Origin: an uncultured Paracoccus sp.
GTDB lineage: Bacteria; Pseudomonadota; Alphaproteobacteria; Rhodobacterales; Rhodobacteraceae
DNA: 48,351 nucleotides
NCBI GenBank assembly: GCA_934533075.1
Contig: CAKTBJ010000021.1
Coordinates: forward strand, 1 to 48,351
Reading direction: 5' to 3'
Under the pieces are notes generated by a model. The model searched no databases. It was not told the DNA's origin and saw only the letters and a list, made by a program, of their open reading frames with translations. The translations under genes were made by a program, and so were the position numbers. Shown here piece after piece: positions 17,939-27,338 of this stretch. Each line of letters opens with the position of its first letter. The stretch's first letter is position 1.

Positions 17939-18853
17939 ATGGCGGATCTGCATCACGCATTTGCCGACGAGGGCGAGGCACGGTTCGGCGATTTCGTCGC
18001 GCTGCTGAAGCCGCGGGTGATGTCGCTGGTGGTGTTCACCGCCTTCGTGGGGCTGGCGGTGGCGCCGGTCCCGCTGCATCCCTTCGTCGCCTTCTGCTGC
18101 ATCCTGTTCATCGCGCTGGGCGGCGGCGCTTCGGGCGCGCTGAACATGTGGTATGACCGCGACATCGACGCGGTGATGCGGCGGACCGCCACCCGCCCGA
18201 TCCCCGCCGGGCGGATCATGCCCGACACGGCGCTGGCGCTGGGGCTGGGGCTGGCGGGGCTGTCCTGCCTGATGCTGGGACTGGCCGCGAACTGGTTCGC
18301 CGCCGGCTTCCTGGCCTTCACCATCTTCTTCTATGCGGTGGTCTACACGATCTGGCTCAAGCGCCTGACCCCGCAGAACATCGTCATCGGCGGCGCCGCC
18401 GGGGCCTTCCCGCCCATGATCGGCTGGGCCTGCGCCACCGGCGGCATCAGCATCGAATCGGTGCTGATGTTCGCGCTGATCTTCTTCTGGACCCCGCCGC
18501 ATTTCTGGGCGCTGGCGCTGTTCGTGCGCGGCGACTACCAGAATGCCGGGGTGCCGATGCTGACCGTGACCCACGGCCATCCCGCCACCCGCCGCCATAT
18601 CTTCGCCTATTGCCTGGTGCTGGTGCCGGTGGCGCTGGCGCTGGGCTTTACCAGCATCGGCGGGCCGGTCTATCTGGCGACGGCGCTGGTGTTGAACGCG
18701 CTGTTCGTGCTGGGCGGCTGGCGCGTCCTGCGCCGCGACGCCGCTGCGGCCGAGGCCGATGGCTACGCCACCGAGAAATCCTTCTTCAAGCTGTCGCTGT
18801 ACTACCTGTTCGCGCATTTCCTCGCGCTGCTGGTCCAGCACTGGATGGGCTGA
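17939..18853 (+). CDS. ctaB: Protoheme IX farnesyltransferase (heme O synthase)
   Basis: The protein has 304 residues. CtaB adds a farnesyl group to heme B, making heme O, the precursor of heme A for this oxidase. It is a UbiA-family membrane prenyltransferase with about nine hydrophobic helices. The first Asp-rich motif is [20 protein letters not shown] near residues 62-81, and the conserved [20 protein letters not shown] follows. A His/Asp-rich N-terminal segment ([19 protein letters not shown]) precedes the first helix. It starts 29 nt after ctaC. CtaA (heme A synthase) is not in the window. Confidence 0.97.
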   Translation: MADLHHAFADEGEARFGDFVALLKPRVMSLVVFTAFVGLAVAPVPLHPFVAFCCILFIALGGGASGALNMWYDRDIDAVMRRTATRPIPAGRIMPDTALALGLGLAGLSCLMLGLAANWFAAGFLAFTIFFYAVVYTIWLKRLTPQNIVIGGAAGAFPPMIGWACATGGISIESVLMFALIFFWTPPHFWALALFVRGDYQNAGVPMLTVTHGHPATRRHIFAYCLVLVPVALALGFTSIGGPVYLATALVLNALFVLGGWRVLRRDAAAAEADGYATEKSFFKLSLYYLFAHFLALLVQHWMG

Positions 18854-18854
18854 C

Positions 18855-19166
18855 ATGGCGCAGAATACCCTTCACGAACTGCATCGCCGCCGCGCCGGGC
18901 GCAATTACGGCATGCTGGCGGTGCTGCTGGCCCTGGTGGTCATCGTGTTCGGCCTGGCGGTGGTCAAGATCACCAATGGCGACCTGATGGAGGCCTTCGA
19001 CCACCAGCCCCGCGCCTCGATCCTGCCGCGCGACCCCGACGCCCGCCCGCGCGAGCCGCGCCAGCCCGCAGCCGCAACCGAATCCGCCACGACCGGAACC
19101 GACACCACGACCGCGCCCGCAGCCGATGCGGGCACCACCGCAGCCGAATCGGGGACCACGCCATGA
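18855..19166 (+). CDS. Small single-pass membrane protein of the oxidase cluster
   Basis: The protein has 103 residues. It starts 1 nt after the ctaB stop and its TGA overlaps the ctaG ATG (ATGA), so it is translationally locked into the cluster. A basic N terminus ([14 protein letters not shown]) precedes one transmembrane helix at about residues 18-38, so the tail is probably periplasmic. From about residue 50 the tail is low-complexity, rich in Pro, Arg, Ala and Thr. The P. denitrificans COII-COIII locus also has an unassigned ORF between ctaB and ctaG, and this is probably its counterpart. A role in oxidase assembly is inferred from position only. I recognise no domain. Confidence 0.8.
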   Translation: MAQNTLHELHRRRAGRNYGMLAVLLALVVIVFGLAVVKITNGDLMEAFDHQPRASILPRDPDARPREPRQPAAATESATTGTDTTTAPAADAGTTAAESGTTP

Positions 19167-19735
19167 ACCGCAACAGCCGCACCGTCCTGGGCCTGGTGGG
19201 GGTCGTGGCCGGCATGGGGGCGCTGACCGCCGCCTCGGTGCCGCTTTATGACCTGTTTTGCCGGGTGACCGGCTATGGCGGCACGCCCAGCATCGCCGAG
19301 GCCACCACCGGCACCGTTCTGGACGAAACCATCCGCGTCCGCTTCGACGCCAATTCCGTGGCCAGCATGAACTGGACCTTCCGCCCCCTGCAACCCGATG
19401 TCACGGTCCGCATCGGCGAGGAGGCCCTGGTCTTCTACGAGGCCATCAACCATTCCGACAAGCCGGTGACCGGCCGCGCGATCTACAACGTCGCCCCGGA
19501 AGTGACCGGCTATTATTTCGACAAGATCGAGTGTTTCTGCTTTACCGAGCAGACCCTGCAACCCGGCGAGCGGGTCGAGATGCCGATCAGCTTCTTCATC
19601 GACCCCGATATCGTCAACGATCCCGACACGGCGCGGGTCCGCGACATCACCCTTTCCTATACCTTCCACCCCTACGAGGGCAGGCCGCAGACGCAGGCCG
19701 CTCTGGACGTGGCGGAAGAAAGCTTTGTAAACTAG
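19163..19735 (+). CDS. ctaG: Cytochrome c oxidase assembly protein CtaG (Cox11)
   Basis: The protein has 190 residues. CtaG delivers copper to the CuB site of subunit I. It has one N-terminal transmembrane helix (about residues 8-28, [20 protein letters not shown]), then a periplasmic immunoglobulin-like domain. Copper-binding Cys124 and Cys126 lie in [10 protein letters not shown], and the third conserved Cys is Cys33 in [14 protein letters not shown] near the membrane. The length and motifs match Cox11. It begins inside the stop codon of the preceding small gene. Confidence 0.97.
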   Translation: MNRNSRTVLGLVGVVAGMGALTAASVPLYDLFCRVTGYGGTPSIAEATTGTVLDETIRVRFDANSVASMNWTFRPLQPDVTVRIGEEALVFYEAINHSDKPVTGRAIYNVAPEVTGYYFDKIECFCFTEQTLQPGERVEMPISFFIDPDIVNDPDTARVRDITLSYTFHPYEGRPQTQAALDVAEESFVN

Positions 19736-19777
19736 GCCCTGACCGCCCCGGCGGCCCCCCAGCGGAACGAGACGAAC

Positions 19778-20578
19778 ATGGCGCACGCAAAGAACCACGA
19801 ATACCATATCCTTCCGCCGTCGATCTGGCCCATCCTGTCGGCCATCTCGGCCTATATCATGCTGGTCGGCGGCGTGATGTGGATCCATGCCGGGCCGCCC
19901 TGGCTGTTCGCGGCGGGGCTGGTGGGCGTGCTCTACTGCATGGCCGGCTGGTGGTCCGACGTGGTGTCGGAGGGGAATACGGGCGATCATACCAGCGTGG
20001 TGCGGATCGGCCTGCGCTATGGCGTGATCCTGTTCATCGTGTCCGAGGTGATGTTCTTCGTCGCCTGGTTCTGGGCCTTCTTCAAGCACGCGCTTTATCC
20101 GATGGGACCGGATTCGCCGCTCAAGGACGGGATCTGGCCGCCGGAGGGCACCATCACCTTCGACGCCTGGCACCTGCCCTTCATCAACACGCTGATCCTG
20201 CTGCTGTCGGGCGTCGCCGTGACCTGGGCGCACCACGTCTTCGTGCACGAGGGCGACCGCAAGACCGCCGTGCGCGGGCTGGGCATCGCGGTGGTCCTCG
20301 GCCTGTTCTTCTCGGCGCTGCAAGCCTACGAATACAGCCACGCCGCCGGGGGTCTCAGCACCAATGCCTATTGGAGCACGTTCTTCATGGCGACGGGCTT
20401 CCACGGCTTCCACGTCATCGTCGGCACCATCTTCCTGTTCATCTGCATGATCCGCATGGCGCGGGGCCAGATGACGCGCGAGAACCATCTGGGGCTGGAA
20501 GCCGCCGCCTGGTATTGGCACTTCGTGGACGTGGTGTGGATCTTCCTGTTCTTCTCGATCTACATCTGGGGCAGCTGA
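19778..20578 (+). CDS. ctaE: Cytochrome c oxidase (aa3) subunit III
   Basis: The protein has 266 residues, predicted to cross the membrane seven times. Subunit III stabilises the oxidase and binds lipids. Hallmarks are the opening [34 protein letters not shown] with the buried Glu, [13 protein letters not shown], and the end [20 protein letters not shown]. It starts 42 nt after ctaG. It closes the structural set that starts with ctaC; subunit I (ctaD) is encoded separately at 32468-34144. Confidence 0.97.
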   Translation: MAHAKNHEYHILPPSIWPILSAISAYIMLVGGVMWIHAGPPWLFAAGLVGVLYCMAGWWSDVVSEGNTGDHTSVVRIGLRYGVILFIVSEVMFFVAWFWAFFKHALYPMGPDSPLKDGIWPPEGTITFDAWHLPFINTLILLLSGVAVTWAHHVFVHEGDRKTAVRGLGIAVVLGLFFSALQAYEYSHAAGGLSTNAYWSTFFMATGFHGFHVIVGTIFLFICMIRMARGQMTRENHLGLEAAAWYWHFVDVVWIFLFFSIYIWGS

Positions 20579-20667
20579 TCGGCGCCCGAACCGAACCAGC
20601 GACGCGCGGCGGGCCATGCCTTCCGCGCGTTTCGCATTGATCCCGACCGCCCCGAAGGCCCGCCGCC

Positions 20668-21336
20668 ATGCGCCGCTATCTGTTTCCCCTCCTTTCCGGC
20701 CTGATCGGCTTTGCGATCCTGGTCAGCCTCGGGATGTGGCAGTTGCAGCGCGCCGCTTGGAAGCAGGGGCTGCTGGCCGGGATCGAGGCCGGCATCGAGG
20801 CCGATCCGGTCTTCCTGCCCGAGGCCATCGACCCGTCGATGAAATACCTGCCGGTCTTCGTGCGCGGCACCACCACCGGGCAGGAAATCCTGATCCTCTC
20901 GGGCACCAAGACACAGGCGGGCTATCAGGTCGTGTCGGGCCTGGTCACCGACAGCGGCCGCCGGATCATGGTGGATCGCGGCTTCATCCCGCAGGAGATG
21001 CGCGCCACGCCGCGCCCGCCGGCCGATCTGGTCGTGGACGGCAACCTGCACTGGCCCGACGAAAAGACCGACGCGACCCCCGAGCCGAACCTGGCCGAAA
21101 ACATCTGGTTCGCGCGCGAGGTGGACCGCATGGCCGAGGCGCTGGGGACCGAGCCGGTCCTGGTCGTCGCCCGCGCCACCTCGGGCGACACGCAGGGCAT
21201 CGTCCCGATTCCGATCGGCATCGACGACATTCCCGACAACCACATGAGTTATGCCCTGCAATGGTTCATGCTGGCGGCAACCTGGGCAGGGATGACAGGC
21301 GTTCTGATCTGGCGTATCAACCGCCGATCCTATTGA
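20668..21336 (+). CDS. SURF1-family cytochrome oxidase assembly protein
   Basis: The protein has 222 residues, at the small end of the family. SURF1 proteins help insert heme A into subunit I. There is an N-terminal transmembrane helix (LFPLLSGLIGFAILVSLGMW) that carries straight into the family motif GMWQLQRAAWK, a periplasmic domain with GYQVVSGL and RIMVDRGFIP, and a second helix near the C terminus after the conserved NHMSYALQWFMLA. It follows ctaE by 89 bp on the same strand, as in many alphaproteobacteria. Confidence 0.94.
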   Translation: MRRYLFPLLSGLIGFAILVSLGMWQLQRAAWKQGLLAGIEAGIEADPVFLPEAIDPSMKYLPVFVRGTTTGQEILILSGTKTQAGYQVVSGLVTDSGRRIMVDRGFIPQEMRATPRPPADLVVDGNLHWPDEKTDATPEPNLAENIWFAREVDRMAEALGTEPVLVVARATSGDTQGIVPIPIGIDDIPDNHMSYALQWFMLAATWAGMTGVLIWRINRRSY

Positions 21337-21350
21337 TCGCACCAACCACG

Positions 21351-21366
21351 CCGGCCACGGGGCCGG
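21351..21366 (+). terminator. Weak hairpin in the surf1-thrC gap
   Basis: CCGGCC / GGCCGG is a 6-bp stem with a 4-nt loop, followed by AATTTC. It may attenuate read-through from the oxidase cluster into thrC, or it may simply be part of the thrC leader, because the thrC ribosome site GGAGG lies about 8 nt further on. Confidence 0.3.
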
Positions 21367-21382
21367 AATTTCGGAGGCAGGA

Positions 21383-22774
21383 ATGCGCTATCACTCGACC
21401 CGCGGCACGGCGCCGATCCTGACCTTCGACGAGGCCATGCTGACCGGGCTGGCCCGCGACGGCGGCCTCTACCTGCCGGAATCGGTGCCGCGGCTGACCC
21501 CGACCGAGATCGCCGCGCTGGATACCCTGCCCTATGAGGAGGCGGCCTTCCGCGTCATCCGTCCCTTCACCGGCGACGCCTTCACCGATGCGGAGTTGCA
21601 CGGCGCCATCGCCCGCGCCTATGCCGGCTTCAACCATCCGGCGCGCGCCCCGCTGGCGCAACTGGCGCCCGGCCATTTCCTGCTAGAACTGTTCCACGGC
21701 CCGACGCTGGCCTTCAAGGATTTCGCCATGCAGCTGATCGGACAGCTGTTCCAGATCGCGCTGGCGCGGAGCGGGCGGCGTGTCACCATCGTCGGCGCGA
21801 CCTCGGGCGATACCGGGTCGGCGGCGATCGAGGCCTTCCGGGGCCTCGACAATGTGGACGTGTTCATCCTGTTCCCGCATGGCCGGGTCAGCGAGGTGCA
21901 GCGCCGCCAGATGACCACCCCCGCCGACGCCAATGTCCACGCGCTGGCTATGGATGGCGATTTCGACACCTGCCAGGCGCGGCTGAAGGACCTGTTCAAC
22001 GACCACGCCTTCCGCGACGAGGTGGGGCTGGCCGGCGTCAACAGCATCAACTGGGCGCGGGTGCTGGCGCAGGTGGTCTATTACTTCACCGCCGCCACGG
22101 CGCTGGGCGCCCCGCATCGCCCGGTCTCCTTCACCGTGCCGACCGGCAATTTCGGCGACATCCTTGCGGGTTCCTATGCGAAGGCGATGGGGCTGCCCAT
22201 CGACCGGCTGGTCATCGCCACCAACCAGAACGACATCCTGCACCGGGCGCTGACCACCGGGGTCTACGGCGTGACCGGCGTGGCGCCCTCGATCAGCCCG
22301 TCGATGGATATTCAGGTCAGTTCCAATTTCGAGCGCGCGCTGTTCACGGCGACGGGCGACGACGCCGCCGGCGTCACCGCGCTGATGAACAGCCTGCGCC
22401 AGTCGGGCGAATTCACCATTCCCGCCCCGGCGCTGGAACGGCTGCGCGCGCTTTACGCCTCGGGCCGCGTGTCCGAGGAGGAGACGCTGGCCACCATCCG
22501 CCGCATCCACGAGACCACGGGCATGCTGATCTGCCCGCATTCCGCCGTGGCCGTCACGGTCGCCGAGGCCAGCCTGACGCAAGGCACGCCGATGATCTCG
22601 CTGGCCACCGCGCATCCGGCGAAATTCCCCGACGCGGTGCAGCAGGCGACCGGCATCCGCCCGCCCCTGCCCACCGCCATGATGGACCTGTTCGACCGGC
22701 CCGAGCGCGTGACCCGCATTCCCGACGACCTGCCGGCCCTGAAATCGCTGATCCGCGCGGGGCGGCGCGCATGA
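21383..22774 (+). CDS. thrC: Threonine synthase
   Basis: The protein has 463 residues, the length of the class II (yeast/E. coli-type) enzyme. It converts O-phosphohomoserine to threonine with PLP. Lys112 in TLAFKDFAMQL is the PLP lysine. Other signatures are YHSTRGTAP at the N terminus, GATSGDTGSAAI in the PLP-phosphate region and VPTGNFGDILAG. The ATG is preceded by GGAGG. Its TGA overlaps the ATG of the M16 peptidase (ATGA). The thrC then peptidase order downstream of the oxidase genes is common in this family and is not evidence of a functional link. Confidence 0.97.
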   Translation: MRYHSTRGTAPILTFDEAMLTGLARDGGLYLPESVPRLTPTEIAALDTLPYEEAAFRVIRPFTGDAFTDAELHGAIARAYAGFNHPARAPLAQLAPGHFLLELFHGPTLAFKDFAMQLIGQLFQIALARSGRRVTIVGATSGDTGSAAIEAFRGLDNVDVFILFPHGRVSEVQRRQMTTPADANVHALAMDGDFDTCQARLKDLFNDHAFRDEVGLAGVNSINWARVLAQVVYYFTAATALGAPHRPVSFTVPTGNFGDILAGSYAKAMGLPIDRLVIATNQNDILHRALTTGVYGVTGVAPSISPSMDIQVSSNFERALFTATGDDAAGVTALMNSLRQSGEFTIPAPALERLRALYASGRVSEEETLATIRRIHETTGMLICPHSAVAVTVAEASLTQGTPMISLATAHPAKFPDAVQQATGIRPPLPTAMMDLFDRPERVTRIPDDLPALKSLIRAGRRA

Positions 22775-24048
22775 GCGGTCCCGACATCGCCCCGCGCATC
22801 ACGACGCTGGCCAACGGGCTGCGCATCGTCACCCGCGACATGCCCGGCCTGCATTCCGCGACCATCGGCCTCTGGGTCAATGCCGGCGGCCGCGACGAGC
22901 GCGCCGAGCAGAACGGCATCGCGCATTTCCTGGAGCACATGGCCTTCAAGGGCACGGCAAGGCGCAGCGCACTGGAGATCGCCGAGACCATCGAGGACGT
23001 GGGCGGCTATATCAACGCCTATACCTCGCGCGACGGCACGGCCTATTACGCGCGGGTGCTGGCCGGGGATGTGGCGCTGGCGCTGGATGTCATCTCCGAC
23101 ATCGTGCTGAACCCCGCCTTCGACCCGCGCGAGATCGAGGTCGAGCGCGGCGTGATCCTTCAGGAAATCGGGCAGGCGCTGGACACGCCCGACGACGTGA
23201 TCTTCGACTGGTTGCAGGAGGCCGCCTATCCCGGCCAGCCGATGGGACGCACCATCCTCGGCCCGGCAGAGCGGGTGACGGCGTTCGGGCGCGCCGACCT
23301 CGCCGGCTTCGTGGCCGAGCATTACGGGCCGGGGCAGTTGATCCTCGCCGCCGCCGGGGCGGTGGACCATGACGCCATCGTGCGGCAGGCCGAGGCCGCC
23401 TTCGGCCACCTGCCCGCGCGCGCGCAGCCGCCGCGCCAGCCCGCGCTGTGGCAGCCCGGCGAGGTCCGGCGCCACAAGGATCTGGAGCAGGCGCATTTCG
23501 CCTTCGCGCTGGAAGGCCCGACCTATCGCGCGCCCGATTTCTACGCCGCGCAACTGTGGTCCTCGGCACTGGGCGGCGGCATGTCCTCGCGCCTGTTCCA
23601 GAAGCTGCGCGAGGAACGCGGGTTGTGCTATTCCATCTTCGCGCAGGCGGGGTTCCACGACGATACCGGGATGCTGACCGTCTATGCCGGCACCTCGGGC
23701 GAGCAGATCGCCGAACTGGCCACGGTGACGGTGGACGAGATCCGCCGCAGCGCCGACGGGTTGACCGGGCCGGAGATCGACCGCGCCAAGGCCCAGCTGC
23801 GCGCCGGCCTGCTGATGTCGCTGGAAAGCCCCTCGGCGCAGGCCGAGCGGCTGGCCCGCTCGCTGGCGATCTGGGGAAGGGTGCCGCCGGCCGAGGAGGT
23901 CGCCGCCCGCATCGACGCCGTGACGGCCGAGGACATCCGCGCCCATGCCATCCGCATGGTCGAGCGGGCCGCCCCGGCGCTGGCGCTTTACGGCCCTATC
24001 GCGGGGGCGCCCGATCGGGACGCGCTGGCCCGGCGGCTGGCGGCCTGA
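22771..24048 (+). CDS. M16-family zinc peptidase (mitochondrial processing peptidase-like)
   Basis: The protein has 425 residues. It carries the inverted zinc motif HFLEH (His52, Glu55, His56) in GIAHFLEHMAFKGT and a downstream Glu in EVERGVILQEI, as in the beta subunit of mitochondrial processing peptidase. The second M16 domain has the glycine-rich stretch LGGGMSSRLFQKLREERGLCYS. Such proteins cleave peptides in the cytoplasm or periplasm. There is no signal peptide. It overlaps thrC by 4 nt and is followed 7 nt later by an acetyltransferase gene. Confidence 0.93.
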   Translation: MSGPDIAPRITTLANGLRIVTRDMPGLHSATIGLWVNAGGRDERAEQNGIAHFLEHMAFKGTARRSALEIAETIEDVGGYINAYTSRDGTAYYARVLAGDVALALDVISDIVLNPAFDPREIEVERGVILQEIGQALDTPDDVIFDWLQEAAYPGQPMGRTILGPAERVTAFGRADLAGFVAEHYGPGQLILAAAGAVDHDAIVRQAEAAFGHLPARAQPPRQPALWQPGEVRRHKDLEQAHFAFALEGPTYRAPDFYAAQLWSSALGGGMSSRLFQKLREERGLCYSIFAQAGFHDDTGMLTVYAGTSGEQIAELATVTVDEIRRSADGLTGPEIDRAKAQLRAGLLMSLESPSAQAERLARSLAIWGRVPPAEEVAARIDAVTAEDIRAHAIRMVERAAPALALYGPIAGAPDRDALARRLAA

Positions 24049-24055
24049 GGGCGCG

Positions 24056-24637
24056 ATGTTCTGGCGCCGCCGCCCCCTCGGGATCGAAACCGAGCGCATG
24101 GTGCTGCGGCTGCCGCTCCATTCCGATTTCCCCGCCTGGCGGGCGCTGCGCGAGGAAAGCCGCGCCTTCCTGACGCCGTGGGAACCCTCGTGGAGCGAGG
24201 ACCATCTCAGCCGCCGCAGCTTTGCCAACCGCGTGCAATGGGCGGCGGCGGCGGCGCGCAAGGGCACCACCTGGTCGCTGTTCCTGATCCGCCGCGACGG
24301 CGTGCTGCTGGGGGCGATCACGCTGGACAATGTGCGCCGCGGCCCCGCTCAGCAGGGCACGCTGGGCTATTGGGTCGGCGCCCCCCATGCGCGGCAGGGC
24401 TATATGTCCGAGGCGATCCGCGCCGTGACCCTCTATGCCTTCGACACGCTGGACCTGTCGCGGCTGGAAGCGGCCTGCCTGCCCGAGAATGCCGCCTCGC
24501 GCGGGGTGCTGGAACGCAGCGGCTTCAAATACGAGGGCGTGGCGCAGGCCTATCTGCAAATCAACGGCCGCTGGCGCAACCATGTCCTTTATGCCAGCCT
24601 GCGCGGCGACCGGCGCGGGCGCAGCGACGCGCATTGA
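24056..24637 (+). CDS. GNAT acetyltransferase (RimJ/RimL-like)
   Basis: The protein has 193 residues from the ATG at 24056. It transfers acetyl from acetyl-CoA, typically to an N-terminal amine of a protein. The acetyl-CoA loop is visible as APHARQGYMSEAIRA, with the surrounding LGYWVG strand and the helix LEAACLPENAASRGVLERSG, all typical of RimJ. The N terminus (GIETERMVLRLPLHSDF) also matches. It is the last gene of the run thrC, peptidase, GNAT. The substrate is not known. Confidence 0.88.
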   Translation: MFWRRRPLGIETERMVLRLPLHSDFPAWRALREESRAFLTPWEPSWSEDHLSRRSFANRVQWAAAAARKGTTWSLFLIRRDGVLLGAITLDNVRRGPAQQGTLGYWVGAPHARQGYMSEAIRAVTLYAFDTLDLSRLEAACLPENAASRGVLERSGFKYEGVAQAYLQINGRWRNHVLYASLRGDRRGRSDAH

Positions 24638-24652
24638 CCGAGGAGCCTTGCC

Positions 24653-26056
24653 ATGCTGAACCCCGCCGACGACGCCTTTGCCCGCCGCCTGCCCGAAGGC
24701 GTGCTGCGCCCGGTCGAGCCGCGCTATCTGGACGAGCCGCGCGACCGCTATCGCGGCCGGGCCGGTCTGGTCGCGGCGCCGCGCGATGTCGAGGAGGCCG
24801 CCGCCGTGCTGCGTGCCTGCCATGAGGCCCGCGTGGGCGTGGTGCCGCTGGGCGGGGGCACCGGGCTGGTCGGCGGGCAGGTGTTTTCCGGCGACGGTCC
24901 CGACCCGCTGGTGCTGACGCTGGAACGCATGAACAGGGTCCGCGCCATCTACCCGGAGGAAGACGTGCTGGTGGCCGAGGCCGGCATCACCCTGCAAGGC
25001 GTGCGCGAGGCCGCGAATGGCGCCGGGCGGGTGTTTCCGCTGGCCATCGGCTCGCAGGGGACGGCGCAGATCGGGGGGATTCTGGGCACCAATGCGGGGG
25101 GCGTGAACGTGCTGCGCTGGGGCAATGCCCGCGCGCTGTGCCTCGGGCTCGAGGCGGTGCTGCCGGACGGGCGGATCATGCGCGGGCTGACCCGGCTGCG
25201 CAAGGACAACACCGGCTACGACCTGCGCGACCTGCTGATCGGGGCCGAGGGCACCCTGGGTATCATCACCGCCGCCAGCCTGCGCCTTGCGCCGATGCCG
25301 CGCGAGACCGGGGTGGCCTTCCTCGCCGTGCCCTCGCCCGAGGCGGCGCTGACCCTGCTGGCGCTGGCGCAGGACCGCATGGCCGGCTGCGTGCAGGCCT
25401 TTGAATTGATCGCCGGAACGGGTCTGGATTTCATCGCCGGGACCATGCCGGAGATGCGCCTGCCCCTGTCGCCGGTGCCGGACTGGTCGGTGCTGATCGA
25501 GGTGGCCCTGCCCGAGGGGCTGGAGGCCGCGACCGCGCTGGAGGGGCTGCTGGAGGCCGCGATGGAGGCCGGGCTGGTCGAGGATGGCGTCATGGCGCAA
25601 TCCGGCCAGCAGGCCGCCGATTTCTGGGAGGTGCGCGAACGCATCCCCGAGGCCAACCGCCTGATCGGCGCGCTGGCCAGCCACGACGTGGCCCTGCCGC
25701 TGTCCGAGGTGGCGCGCTTCATTGCGGAATGCGGGGCGTGGATCGAATCGGTCAGCGACATGCGGCTGAACTGCTTCGGCCATCTGGGCGACGGCAACCT
25801 GCATTACAACCTGTTCCCGCGCGAGGGCCTGACCCGCAAGGACTATCCCGCGCCGGTGGTCGCCGCGATGACCGAGGGCATCCATGACCGGGTGATGGCG
25901 CTTGGCGGCAGCTTTTCGGCCGAGCACGGCATCGGGCGGATGAAGGCGGCCGAACTGGCCCGGCGCGCCGATCCGGTGCGCATGGCGGCGATGCGGGCGA
26001 TCAAGACGGCGCTGGACCCGCATGGGATCATGAATCCGGGCGCGGTGCTGGTGTAA
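24653..26056 (+). CDS. FAD-linked oxidase (GlcD / D-2-hydroxyglutarate dehydrogenase-like)
   Basis: The protein has 467 residues. It is a vanillyl-alcohol-oxidase-fold flavoprotein that oxidises a D-2-hydroxy acid. The FAD domain shows PLGGGTGLVGGQVF, then GSQGTAQIGGILGTNAGG and the segment around RKDNTGYDLRDLLIGAEGTL. The substrate domain has CFGHLGDGNLHYN with the metal-binding His residues, and the C terminus has EHGIGRMK. D-2-hydroxyglutarate or D-lactate are reasonable substrates; sequence alone does not decide. It starts 15 nt after the GNAT gene, so it may share that transcript. Confidence 0.9.
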   Translation: MLNPADDAFARRLPEGVLRPVEPRYLDEPRDRYRGRAGLVAAPRDVEEAAAVLRACHEARVGVVPLGGGTGLVGGQVFSGDGPDPLVLTLERMNRVRAIYPEEDVLVAEAGITLQGVREAANGAGRVFPLAIGSQGTAQIGGILGTNAGGVNVLRWGNARALCLGLEAVLPDGRIMRGLTRLRKDNTGYDLRDLLIGAEGTLGIITAASLRLAPMPRETGVAFLAVPSPEAALTLLALAQDRMAGCVQAFELIAGTGLDFIAGTMPEMRLPLSPVPDWSVLIEVALPEGLEAATALEGLLEAAMEAGLVEDGVMAQSGQQAADFWEVRERIPEANRLIGALASHDVALPLSEVARFIAECGAWIESVSDMRLNCFGHLGDGNLHYNLFPREGLTRKDYPAPVVAAMTEGIHDRVMALGGSFSAEHGIGRMKAAELARRADPVRMAAMRAIKTALDPHGIMNPGAVLV

Positions 26057-26103
26057 GGGCCGGGGTATGGCGGGGTGAAGCCCCACCCGGCGGTGGAGAG
26101 GGC

Positions 26104-26123
26104 GGTGCGTGCAAGCACGCACC
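26104..26123. repeat. Dispersed 20-bp palindrome, copy 4
   Basis: The arms GGTGCGTGC and GCACGCACC surround an AA centre and are followed by CTAC, the complement of the GTAG seen on other copies. It lies 47 nt after the FAD oxidase stop. It is the left member of an inverted pair with copy 5. Confidence 0.85.
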
Positions 26124-26146
26124 CTACCGTGCCGGGGTATTCTGGA

Positions 26147-26395
26147 ATGCGAGGGCTGTTGATGCTCTGGAATTCATTTGTATTTCTGGTGGCCTTGGCG
26201 CCTTTTATTGTTGTGGTCACTTTCAATTACAAGAGGTGGCGGAGGCGATATGGGCCGAACGTCAATCTATTATCATACTACCTGAGATATGCGACCGCAC
26301 GAACAGAAACGGATGACAAAACCCTGATATACATGGCCAAAACAGTGCCCTGCGTCATCTGGGTCACGCTTGTCACCGGATTGATGTGGAGTTGA
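26147..26395 (+). CDS. Small AT-rich membrane protein, unknown function
   Basis: The protein has 82 residues from the ATG at 26147, or 77 from the ATG at 26162, which has AGGG 6 nt upstream. It has two hydrophobic helices, one at residues 5-27 (WNSFVFLVALAPFIVVV) and one at the C terminus (VPCVIWVTLVTGLMW), joined by a basic loop (YKRWRRRYG). The base composition is clearly lower in G+C than any neighbour, with codons such as TTT, ATT, TTA and ATA that are rare elsewhere here. It sits exactly between two inverted palindromes and looks inserted. I recognise no family. It is a real gene candidate because the frame is open and the membrane topology is coherent. Confidence 0.6.
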   Translation: MRGLLMLWNSFVFLVALAPFIVVVTFNYKRWRRRYGPNVNLLSYYLRYATARTETDDKTLIYMAKTVPCVIWVTLVTGLMWS

Positions 26396-26407
26396 GCCGG
26401 GTTGTAG

Positions 26408-26427
26408 GGTGCGTGCTTGCACGCACC
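26408..26427. repeat. Dispersed 20-bp palindrome, copy 5
   Basis: The same arms surround a TT centre and are preceded by GTAG at 26404-26407. It lies 8 nt from the fmt stop, so it can also fold at the 3' end of the fmt transcript. It is the right member of the pair that brackets the AT-rich gene. Confidence 0.85.
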
Positions 26428-26435
26428 GTTGCCGA

Positions 26436-27329
26436 TTACCCCAGCCGCTCCGGCAGCGCCCAGCCGCGCAAGATCTCATCCGCCGGCATGGCGCGCTTGC
26501 CCTGCCTTTGGGCCTCCAGAATCTCCACCGCGCCGCTTCCACAGGCCACGGTAAAGCCCGACAGCACCTGTCCCGGCGCCCCCTGCCCCGCCACCACGCG
26601 GGAGCGCAGCAGCTTGACCCGCTCGCCCGCCGCCTCGGCCCAGGCGCCGGGGAAGGGCGACAGCCCGCGAATCTGGCGGTCCACCGCCTCCGCCGGAAGG
26701 GTCCAGTCGATACGGGCCTCGGCCTTGTCTATCTTTTCGGCATAGGTCACGCCGGCCTCCGTCTGCGGCGTGGCCGGCAAAGGCAGGCGGGCGAGCACGT
26801 CCACGATCAGGTCCGCGCCCATTGCCGACAGCCGGTCATGCAGGTCGCCGGTGGTGTCCTGCGCGCCGATGGGGGTGCGGGCCTCGGCCAGGACCGGGCC
26901 GGTATCCAGCCCGGCTTCCATCTGCATGATCGCCACGCCGGTCTCGGCATCGCCGGCCAGCACCGCGCGATGGATCGGCGCCGCGCCGCGCCAGCGGGGC
27001 AGCAGGCTCGCATGGATGTTCAGGCAGCCCAGACGCGGCGCGTCCAGCACGGGCTGCGGCAGGATCAGACCATAGGCCACCACCACCGCCACATCGGCAT
27101 TCAGCGCCGCGAACTCGGTCTGCGCGGCCGCGTCGCGCAACCGCAGGGGATGGCGCACGGACAGGCCGAGGGCCTCGGCCGCCTGCATCACCGGGCCGGG
27201 ACGTGGCTGCTGGCCCCGCCCGGCGGCGCGGGGGGGCTGCGAATAGACCGCCACCACCTGATGGCGCGCGGCGATCGCCCGCAGCGCCGGCACCGAGAAA
27301 TCGGGCGTTCCCATGAAGATGACGCGCAT
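26436..27329 (-). CDS. fmt: Methionyl-tRNA formyltransferase
   Basis: The protein has 297 residues. It formylates Met-tRNAi with 10-formyl-THF. The N-terminal catalytic domain shows [16 protein letters not shown] and the motif [18 protein letters not shown], with catalytic Asn and His; DTGPVL carries the catalytic Asp. A C-terminal tRNA-binding domain follows. It is the last gene of the def, def-like, fmt unit, starting 9 nt after the def-like stop, so initiator formylation and deformylation are encoded together. Confidence 0.96.
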   Translation of the reverse strand: MRVIFMGTPDFSVPALRAIAARHQVVAVYSQPPRAAGRGQQPRPGPVMQAAEALGLSVRHPLRLRDAAAQTEFAALNADVAVVVAYGLILPQPVLDAPRLGCLNIHASLLPRWRGAAPIHRAVLAGDAETGVAIMQMEAGLDTGPVLAEARTPIGAQDTTGDLHDRLSAMGADLIVDVLARLPLPATPQTEAGVTYAEKIDKAEARIDWTLPAEAVDRQIRGLSPFPGAWAEAAGERVKLLRSRVVAGQGAPGQVLSGFTVACGSGAVEILEAQRQGKRAMPADEILRGWALPERLG

Positions 27330-27338
27330 ATGCCCCCC

